Position numbers and translations under genes: made by a program | NCBI GenBank assembly: GCA_043775055.1 | Contig: JAYVSU010000032.1 | Coordinates: 1-6,348 of the forward strand | Reading direction: 5' to 3' | Length of the DNA: 6,348 nt | From: Aalborgiella sp043775055 | GTDB lineage: Bacteria; Pseudomonadota; Gammaproteobacteria; Burkholderiales; Burkholderiaceae_C | The notes under the pieces: generated by a model | Databases searched by the model: none | What the model was told of the DNA's origin: nothing | What the model saw: the letters and a program-made list of their open reading frames with translations, nothing else | Shown here: one piece after another, positions 1-5,662 of the stretch | How positions within the stretch are numbered: position 1 is the stretch's first letter | Layout: each line of letters begins with the position of its first letter

Positions 1-743
1 ACCGCCAAATTGTGAGAAATAAACAGGTAAGTAAGCCCTAACTTACGCTGCAAGTCTTTCATGATGTTGAGCACCTGCGCTTGCACGCTGACATCCAAAG
101 CCGAGGTCGGCTCGTCACAAACCAGAAATTCCGGCTGCGTCGCCAAGGCTCGCGCGATGGAAATACGCTGGCGTTGGCCACCCGAGAACTGGTGCGGGTA
201 CTTGCTGCCATCCAATGGGCTGAGACCTACCGATTGCAGCAGCTCACCTACACGAGCTTTTAAAGCGACTTTGTCGGTGATGATGCCGTGCTCGGTCAGC
301 GGTTCGCCCACGATGTCTTCCACCATCCAGCGCGGGTTCAAACTGGCGTAGGGATCTTGGAAAATCATCTGGATGCGCTTGCGGAGTTTCAAGCCTTCTG
401 GTGTTTTGAAGGCGGCGAGCGCATCTTGGCCGTCAAAGATCAAACCGCCACGCGTAGGCTGGTATAAACCCACCAGCAGACGTGCCACGGTGCTTTTGCC
501 ACAGCCCGACTCGCCCACCAAGGCCAATGTTTTGCCTTTTTCAATCTCAAAACTGACGCCATCGACAGCATGCAGCAACACCCGAGGTTTGCGCTCTAGT
601 ACGCGATTGAGCCACGGAGCAGAAACGTCGAAGGTCATGGCCAAGTCGTTGGCTTGTACCAAAGCCCGTTTTATTGCTTTATTAGACTCATTTCTGGCTG
701 TAGTCGGCGTATTTATTAGATTTGATGCTATTGAATTTGACAT
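1..743 (-). CDS. Dipeptide/oligopeptide ABC transporter ATP-binding protein, DppF/OppF type (partial, C-terminus outside window)
   Basis: Second ATPase of the importer; it should pair with the DppD-type protein on the cytoplasmic face and power uptake. I translated the minus strand from 743 to the left edge: 247 codons, no stop, no frameshift. Visible motifs are Walker A GESGCGKST (77-85), Q-loop Gln129 in FQDP, signature FSGGQRQ (186-192), Walker B FLVCDE (206-211), D-loop SALD (214-217) and H-loop His244. The window ends three residues after that histidine, so the C-terminal oligopeptide-transporter domain (roughly 70-90 residues in the family) is missing. The ATG overlaps the upstream ATPase stop as TAATG and has AGGTG seven bases before it, which supports this start and translational coupling. 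The first 27 or so residues, rich in Asn, Ser and Thr, precede the usual family start near ALVQANDL and are coded by AT-rich sequence with ATA, CTA and AGA codons. The fold and role are certain; the DppF-type assignment rests on motif style and gene order. Confidence 0.93.
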   Translation of the reverse strand, partial: MSNSIASNLINTPTTARNESNKAIKRALVQANDLAMTFDVSAPWLNRVLERKPRVLLHAVDGVSFEIEKGKTLALVGESGCGKSTVARLLVGLYQPTRGGLIFDGQDALAAFKTPEGLKLRKRIQMIFQDPYASLNPRWMVEDIVGEPLTEHGIITDKVALKARVGELLQSVGLSPLDGSKYPHQFSGGQRQRISIARALATQPEFLVCDEPTSALDVSVQAQVLNIMKDLQRKLGLTYLFISHNLA

Positions 744-1741
744 TATGCAGCACCTGTAAACGTCGCATTATGCAACCAACAAGCCGCTTGCGTTGCACCC
801 GCTTGGATCAATTCTGGGCGCTCCACTCGGCACCTTTCAATTGTTTGTGTGCATCGCGGATTAAAAGCACAACCTTGCGGAATGGCATTGAGACGTGGCA
901 TGGCACCGTCGATTTGGTGCAAATGCTCGCGGTCAAGCGTGATGTCAGGAATCGCCGCCATCAAGCCAGCTGTGTAGGGGTGCTTGGGATGATTGATGAC
1001 TTCGTGCACCGGCCCAATCTCTGCAATCCGACCCGCATACATGACGGCCACGCGGTCGCAGGTTTCGGCAATCACGCCCATGTCGTGGGTGATCAGCATC
1101 ACGGCAGCGCCGCGTTTTTTGCAAATATCTTTGAGTAAAGTGATGATTTGCGCTTGAATCGACACGTCCAAAGCCGTCGTCGGCTCGTCCGCCACAATCA
1201 AGGTGGGCTCGGCCGCCAAAGCGAGCGCAATGACCACACGCTGGCGCATACCACCGCTAAACTGATGAGGAAAATGGTCAATTCGCTGCTCGGCCGCAGG
1301 AATACCCGTATCTTGCAACAGGGCGATTGCGCGGGCGCGGGCCTCCTGTTTACTCACTGGCAAGTGCGTCAAAATGGTTTCCGTGAGCTGTCGCCCCACC
1401 GTGAACAAGGGGTTCAACGAGGTCAGCGGGTCTTGGAAAATCGCCCCAATACGTTTGCCACGAATATGGCGCATTTGCTCATGGTTCAAGTTGTCAATGC
1501 GCTGACCTTCTAACAAAATTTGACCGCTCGCAATGCGCCCTGGCGGCTCTAGTAAGCCGATGATGGCCGCACCCGTCAGCGATTTACCAGCGCCCGACTC
1601 ACCCACCACACCCAAAATTTCTCCAGCAGCGATGTCAAACGAGATGTGGTCAAGCGCGCGCAAGGTGCCGTGCCGACTGGGGAACTCGACGACCAAGTTT
1701 TTGACTTGCAAGAGAGGTGAGGAATTGGGAGATGACGACAT
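743..1741 (-). CDS. Dipeptide/oligopeptide ABC transporter ATP-binding protein, DppD/OppD type
   Basis: First ATPase of the importer, 332 residues, the normal full length for DppD/OppD. Motifs in order: Walker A GESGAGKS (47-54), Q-loop Gln103 in FQDP, signature FSGGMRQ (161-167), Walker B LIVADE (181-186), D-loop TALD (189-192) and H-loop His219. The C-terminal part from about 252 (HPKHPYTAGL) is the oligopeptide-transporter C-terminal domain, ending in the GCAFNPRC motif. Cys291, Cys297, Cys304 and Cys321 are spaced CX5CX6CX16C, the pattern thought to hold a 4Fe-4S cluster in some DppD proteins. The gene begins 27 bases after the dppC-type stop. The ATG at 1741 lacks a recognisable Shine-Dalgarno, but a TGA four codons upstream in frame rules out a longer version, and the next possible start (TTG, codon 11) is just at the start of the conserved domain. 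The stop shares one base with the ATG of the next ATPase gene. Confidence 0.95.
   Translation of the reverse strand: MSSSPNSSPLLQVKNLVVEFPSRHGTLRALDHISFDIAAGEILGVVGESGAGKSLTGAAIIGLLEPPGRIASGQILLEGQRIDNLNHEQMRHIRGKRIGAIFQDPLTSLNPLFTVGRQLTETILTHLPVSKQEARARAIALLQDTGIPAAEQRIDHFPHQFSGGMRQRVVIALALAAEPTLIVADEPTTALDVSIQAQIITLLKDICKKRGAAVMLITHDMGVIAETCDRVAVMYAGRIAEIGPVHEVINHPKHPYTAGLMAAIPDITLDREHLHQIDGAMPRLNAIPQGCAFNPRCTQTIERCRVERPELIQAGATQAACWLHNATFTGAA
751..755 (-). promoter_or_regulatory. Ribosome binding site for the DppF-type gene, inside the end of the DppD-type gene
   Basis: AGGTG lies seven bases before the ATG at 743, within the last codons of the upstream ATPase gene. Together with the TAATG stop/start overlap it favours 743 as the start, even though the first 27 or so residues do not look like family sequence. 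Confidence 0.55.
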
Positions 1742-1768
1742 GCGTTGGTATCAATAAATGAGGGGCAA

Positions 1769-2692
1769 TTAACGCAACTTTGGATTGAGTGCATCGCGCA
1801 GCCAGTCACCCAGCAGATTCACGCTGAGCGCAATGACGACCAGCATCAAACCAGGAAAAAGCGCTATCCACCATTCGCCAGAAAACAAATAGTCATTTCC
1901 GACCCGAATCAGCGTACCCAATGAAGGTGCCGTAGGCGGTGCACCTACACCCAAAAAAGACAGCGTAGCCTCGATGATGATGGCCGTGGCCACTTGAATC
2001 GTCGCCAAAACCAGAACGGGGCCGAGCACATTAGGCAACACATGACGGCGCATGATGCGCAACGAGCTCACGCCCGTGACCCTTGCAGCTTGGACGTACT
2101 CTTTGTTACGCTCCACCATCGTCGAGCCGCGAACGGTACGCGCATATTGCACCCAACCGGTGAGCGTGATGGAGATAACCAAAACCCCCAGAGCCAGCGA
2201 ATCTTGCGCATTGGGGAACAAAGCGCGCCCGACGCCTGCAATCAACAAAGCCACCAAAATAGGTGGAAAAGACAACATCACATCACACAAGCGCATTAAA
2301 AAAGTGTCTGTCCAACCGCCCAAAAACCCAGCCAACAAACCAAAGCTCACACCAATTAAAACCGACAAGATGACAGACACCACACCAACCGCCAAAGAGA
2401 TGCGTGCGCCATACATCAGGGCTGACAAAATATCGCGCCCTTGATCGTCGGTTCCAAAAACGAATTTGACTGACCCATTGTCAAACCATGCAGGCGGCAA
2501 ACGCGCGTTACTCAGCTCCAATGTGGTGAGATCAAACGGATTGTGCGGCGCTACCCAACCGGCAAATACCGCACAAAAAATGCACAAAAACGCAACGGCG
2601 GCGGCCGTCATAGCGACAGCCGAGTTGCGAAAGCTGTAGCCCACGTCGCCCCGCCACCAAACACCCAGCATGCTGGTTAAAGATGTCATCAT
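1769..2692 (-). CDS. Dipeptide/oligopeptide ABC transporter permease, DppC/OppC type
   Basis: Inner-membrane permease, second of the pair that forms the translocation channel. From the ATG at 2692 it has 307 residues, normal for the family. A first membrane helix at about 26-48 is followed by a periplasmic stretch with GTDDQGRDILSALMYGARIS (80-99), which is diagnostic of DppC/OppC. Five more hydrophobic segments follow, the first at about 99-125. The cytoplasmic EAA loop that contacts the ATPases is at about 198-225 (EYVQAARVTG, then RRHVLPN). The protein ends with the typical GDWLRDALNPKLR. The start is uncertain: the frame opens with TTG at 2707, only one base after a perfect AGGAGG, while the ATGs at 2692 and 2689 are 16 and 19 bases from it. 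I chose 2692 because a one-base spacing is too short for normal initiation. The gene lies just after the binding-protein gene and before the ATPase genes. Confidence 0.93.
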   Translation of the reverse strand: MMTSLTSMLGVWWRGDVGYSFRNSAVAMTAAAVAFLCIFCAVFAGWVAPHNPFDLTTLELSNARLPPAWFDNGSVKFVFGTDDQGRDILSALMYGARISLAVGVVSVILSVLIGVSFGLLAGFLGGWTDTFLMRLCDVMLSFPPILVALLIAGVGRALFPNAQDSLALGVLVISITLTGWVQYARTVRGSTMVERNKEYVQAARVTGVSSLRIMRRHVLPNVLGPVLVLATIQVATAIIIEATLSFLGVGAPPTAPSLGTLIRVGNDYLFSGEWWIALFPGLMLVVIALSVNLLGDWLRDALNPKLR

Positions 2693-2708
2693 GCCTTGTA
2701 CCGCCAAG

Positions 2709-2714
2709 CCTCCT
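2709..2714 (-). promoter_or_regulatory. Strong Shine-Dalgarno before the DppC-type gene, badly spaced
   Basis: A perfect AGGAGG stands between the binding-protein stop and the permease. The nearest in-frame start is TTG one base away (2707); the first ATG is 16 bases away (2692). No ATG, GTG or TTG sits at the usual 5-9 base distance. Confidence 0.6.
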
Positions 2715-2725
2715 AAGCTAGTTAG

Positions 2726-4309
2726 TTACTTATTAACTTTGATGAATTTCCAAGGCATTTCATTGCCGGGCAATTGAACCAAATCAACCGATTTTTTAGC
2801 CCCCCAGCTCAAAGATTGCTGATGCAAAGGCAAATGAGCCACTTCATCTTGATGAATCTTCAAAGCTTCGCGAATCATCTCGTTGCGTTTTTTGTCATCC
2901 GTTTCCGATCCAACTTTAACTGTGAGCTCGTCTACTTTGGCATTGCTATAAGCCCCCAAATTAAACTGTCCGCGACCACCTTCGCCCGGAGACGCCATGA
3001 TGGGGTTCATCACATTGTGGGCGTCCACTGTGCTACTGGTCCAGCCCAGCATGTAGAAGCTGGTGTTCCGGCTCAAAATTTTAGGAAAGTAGGTGCCTTT
3101 GGTTTCCGCCTCTAAATTGATTTTGACGCCTATTTTGGATAAATTAGCGGCTACAGCTTGACAAATCTCGCTGTCGTTCACGTAGCGGTCATTCGGGCAA
3201 TTCATTTTGACTTCAAAACCTGCGCCATAACCCGCATCGGCCATCAACTTTTTGGCCGCTTCAACGTCGTAAGGGAAACGGGCTGCCAAGTCAGGCGCAT
3301 AGCCTTTAACCTGTGGGGGCACCAAAGTGGCTGCAGGTACAGCTGCACCGCGCATCACCGTCTTTTTGATACCTTCTATATCAATGGCTTGGTAAAACGC
3401 TTTGCGCACACGCACGTCTTTGAAAGGGTTTTTCCCCTTTACATTGGAGTAGAGCAATTCATCACGTTTTTGATCCATCCCTAAAAAAATGATGCGAAGC
3501 TCTGGGCCTTGCAAAACTTTTAGATTGGCATTGGACTGCACACGTGCCACGTCTTGCACGGGCACGGGATCCATGATGTCAATTTCACCGGATAGCAATG
3601 CAGCGACACGGGTACTGTCATTGCCAATTGGCGTAAAAACAACCTCATCGACATTACTTTCAATCTTGCCCCAATAGGAACCATTGCGAGAAAACGTGGT
3701 GCGCACATTGGGCTGGCGCTCACGAACGCGGAAGGGTCCCGTGCCATTGGCTTTGAAAGAGGCTAAATTTTCAATCCCTTTGCGTCTGTCCACGGGTTTG
3801 GTGGCTTGGTTGGTTTCACACCACTTTTTGCTCATCATGTACCAGCCCGTGAAAAGATCCGGCAAAATTGGAAACGGATTGTTCAGAATAATATCAACCG
3901 CGTGGTCGTTGATTTTTTTGATTTCTTTAATCTGACCGACGTATGATTTCATGTCGGAACCATCGCCCTTGGCACGCTCATAACTAAAAATGACGTCATC
4001 AGCAGTAAACGGTGTGCCGTCATGAAATTGCACACCTTTGCGCAAGTTAAAACGCCAAACGGTCGGGGAGGTTTGCTGCCAATCTGTCGCCAAAGCTGGG
4101 GTGAGTTTGTAGTTGCGGTCACGCGTCACCAAAGGCTCATACACATTCCCTGTCACTGTCAACTGCAATGACTCATTGAGCGAATGGGGGTCTAAGGACA
4201 GCGCATCACCTTGATTGGCAACTCGCAGAGTAACCGCACTAGCTACAAAACTCATAGCTAACAAGGTAGATAAAACGCCGGCTACAATGATTTTTTTCTT
4301 TAAATTCAT
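2726..4309 (-). CDS. Peptide/nickel-class ABC transporter substrate-binding protein (SBP family 5, DppA/OppA-like)
   Basis: Periplasmic receptor that captures the substrate and delivers it to the permeases; 527 residues, normal for the family. Residues 1-25 form a Sec signal peptide: Lys-rich start (MNLKKK), hydrophobic core, and a probable cleavage after VASA. There is no lipobox cysteine, so it should be a free periplasmic protein. Family 5 hallmarks are VYEPLV (57-62), LTPALATDWQ (69-78), LRKGVQFHDGTPFTADDV (89-106) and GTGPFRV (189-195). The segment LGWTSSTVDAHN (421-432) sits where DppA has its GDPD-containing ligand loop. Asp429 could match the aspartate that binds the peptide amino group, but the loop otherwise differs, so a plain dipeptide substrate should not be assumed. 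Cys371 and Cys383 are close enough to form a disulfide. A strong AGGAGA lies five bases before the ATG. The gene sits between the hydrolase and permease genes; the substrate is unknown. Confidence 0.94.
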   Translation of the reverse strand: MNLKKKIIVAGVLSTLLAMSFVASAVTLRVANQGDALSLDPHSLNESLQLTVTGNVYEPLVTRDRNYKLTPALATDWQQTSPTVWRFNLRKGVQFHDGTPFTADDVIFSYERAKGDGSDMKSYVGQIKEIKKINDHAVDIILNNPFPILPDLFTGWYMMSKKWCETNQATKPVDRRKGIENLASFKANGTGPFRVRERQPNVRTTFSRNGSYWGKIESNVDEVVFTPIGNDSTRVAALLSGEIDIMDPVPVQDVARVQSNANLKVLQGPELRIIFLGMDQKRDELLYSNVKGKNPFKDVRVRKAFYQAIDIEGIKKTVMRGAAVPAATLVPPQVKGYAPDLAARFPYDVEAAKKLMADAGYGAGFEVKMNCPNDRYVNDSEICQAVAANLSKIGVKINLEAETKGTYFPKILSRNTSFYMLGWTSSTVDAHNVMNPIMASPGEGGRGQFNLGAYSNAKVDELTVKVGSETDDKKRNEMIREALKIHQDEVAHLPLHQQSLSWGAKKSVDLVQLPGNEMPWKFIKVNK

Positions 4310-4314
4310 AAAAA

Positions 4315-4320
4315 TCTCCT
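4315..4320 (-). promoter_or_regulatory. Ribosome binding site of the substrate-binding protein gene
   Basis: AGGAGA is followed by five T residues and the ATG at 4309. Together with the conserved signal peptide this fixes the start. It lies in the 51-base gap after the hydrolase gene, the longest non-coding gap in the window. Confidence 0.75.
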
Positions 4321-4360
4321 GTTAATTATTCAAATGCTCAAAACTAACGGCTCAATGGCT

Positions 4361-5662
4361 CTAATTGCCTAAAGGCATACTCTGCTCAATCAAACTGGCA
4401 TACAAAGCGCTGCCAAGCGGCAGCACTTCATCGTTAAAGTCATACCGGCTGTTGTGCAAATAGCAACCATTCGGGCTGCCTTGCCCCAAACGCATATAAG
4501 CACCCGGCACCACTTGCAGCATGAAGGAAAAATCTTCACCGCCCATGCTGGGTGGCATGTTACGAATCACGCGCTCCTCGCCAACCAAGCTTGCTGCCAC
4601 ATCAGAAGCAAAGTGCGCTTCCGGCAACGTATTCACAGTCGCCGGATAAACACGCTCGTAAACCAACGCGGCGCTGGCACCAAAACCTGCCGCGATAGAT
4701 TCACACAAGGCGCGTAGCCGTGCTTCCACCAAGTCTTGGATTTCTGGGCGATAAGTTCGCACCGTACCGACCAATGTCACAGCACCGGGTACCACACTCA
4801 TCGCCCCCGGATTACCACCTTGCACAGAGCAAATACTGAGTACCACTTGATCAACCGCCGCAACATTGCGTGATGCAATGCTTTGCGCCGCCGTGATGAT
4901 ATGCGCCGCCACCAAGATGGGGTCAACACAGTTTTGTGGCCGTGCACCGTGACCACCTTTACCGGTGATGACGATTTCAATTCGATCAACCGCCGCTTGC
5001 ATCGGCCCAGGCGTGATGCCAATAACGCCCGCTTCCGTCTCTGGCGAGTTATGGATGGCATACGCGGCCTGTGCGGGGAAGCGGTTGAACAAACCGTCTT
5101 GAATCATGGCCCGCGCACCAGCATAGCCCTCCTCGCCGGGTTGAAAAATTAACACTGCTGTGCCGTCAAAATTGCGAGTTTCAGCCAAATAACGTGCAGC
5201 ACCCACCAGCATGGTGGTGTGACCATCGTGTCCACAAGCGTGCATCAAGCCTTGCTTGCCTGACTTCCAGGCCACATCGTTGTGCTCGGTCAAGGGCAAC
5301 GCGTCCATGTCTGCACGCAGCGCTACCATGCGATTCTTGGTATTGGTTTTGCCATGCACCAAAGCCACCACACCGGTTTTACCGATGCCCGTGTGAACCT
5401 CGTCAACACCGCATAGTTTGACGGCCTGTTCAACACGGCCTGAGGTGTAAACCTCTTCAAAGCCCAACTCTGGGTGGGCATGCAAATCACGACGAAAAGC
5501 GGTGAGTTCAGGATGGAACTTGGCAATATGCGCAAAAGCACGACCTGTGCCGCGCAGCGAGCCGTGCAATGCACCACCATAGTCAGACGACTCGGCGCTG
5601 CTGTCAGCCAAACGCACGCCGTCCCCCGCTGAGATATCTTTAGTTTGCGCAGTCTGACGCAT
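4361..5662 (-). CDS. Peptidase M20D amidohydrolase (hippurate hydrolase / N-acyl-amino-acid amidohydrolase / IAA-amino acid hydrolase family)
   Basis: Metal-dependent hydrolase that cleaves amide bonds of N-acylated amino acids or small peptides; 433 residues. No signal peptide is present, so it should act in the cytoplasm on imported substrate. Catalytic sites, numbered from the ATG at 5662, are: ALRADMDALPL (114-124) with Asp118 and Asp120; MHACGHDGHT (140-149) with Cys143 and His145 as metal ligands; PGEEG (175-179) with Glu177 as likely general base and Glu178 as ligand; His204 in AIHNSP; and His403 in YLHNSRYDF. These match the Cys/His/Glu/His/His set of the plant IAA-amino acid hydrolases. 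The dimerisation domain begins near GKGGHGARPQ (234-243). The first 45 or so residues form a polar, Gly/Ser-rich extension before the usual start near FHPELTAFRRDLHAHPE. The ATG overlaps the permease stop as TGATG, six bases after a perfect AGGAGG. Substrate cannot be told from motifs. Confidence 0.93.
   Translation of the reverse strand: MRQTAQTKDISAGDGVRLADSSAESSDYGGALHGSLRGTGRAFAHIAKFHPELTAFRRDLHAHPELGFEEVYTSGRVEQAVKLCGVDEVHTGIGKTGVVALVHGKTNTKNRMVALRADMDALPLTEHNDVAWKSGKQGLMHACGHDGHTTMLVGAARYLAETRNFDGTAVLIFQPGEEGYAGARAMIQDGLFNRFPAQAAYAIHNSPETEAGVIGITPGPMQAAVDRIEIVITGKGGHGARPQNCVDPILVAAHIITAAQSIASRNVAAVDQVVLSICSVQGGNPGAMSVVPGAVTLVGTVRTYRPEIQDLVEARLRALCESIAAGFGASAALVYERVYPATVNTLPEAHFASDVAASLVGEERVIRNMPPSMGGEDFSFMLQVVPGAYMRLGQGSPNGCYLHNSRYDFNDEVLPLGSALYASLIEQSMPLGN

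Noticed and set aside
722..1138. Plus-strand open frame of 138 codons opposite the DppD-type gene.
   Set aside because: It lies fully antisense to conserved ATPase coding sequence, and its translation shows no recognisable domain.
1148..1513. Plus-strand open frame of 121 codons opposite the DppD-type ATPase core.
   Set aside because: It is a shadow of the conserved Walker A to Walker B region on the other strand.
2052..2444. Plus-strand open frame of 130 codons opposite the DppC-type permease.
   Set aside because: It is antisense to conserved membrane-protein coding sequence, and its composition reflects reverse-complemented hydrophobic codons.
2693..2707. TTG start at 2707 for the DppC-type permease.
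   Set aside because: Only one base separates it from the AGGAGG, too close for normal initiation, so the ATG at 2692 was preferred, though not with certainty.
4325..4355. Possible promoter before the binding-protein gene: TTGAGC, 19 bases, AATAAT on the minus strand.
   Set aside because: The spacer is longer than the usual 16-18 bases, the -35 match is partial, and the implied transcript start would fall at the ribosome binding site itself.
4310..4360. Possible terminator or attenuator hairpin in the 51-base gap between the hydrolase and binding-protein genes.
   Set aside because: Only short direct repeats (GGCTC, GCTCAA) are present, with no GC-rich inverted repeat followed by a T run.
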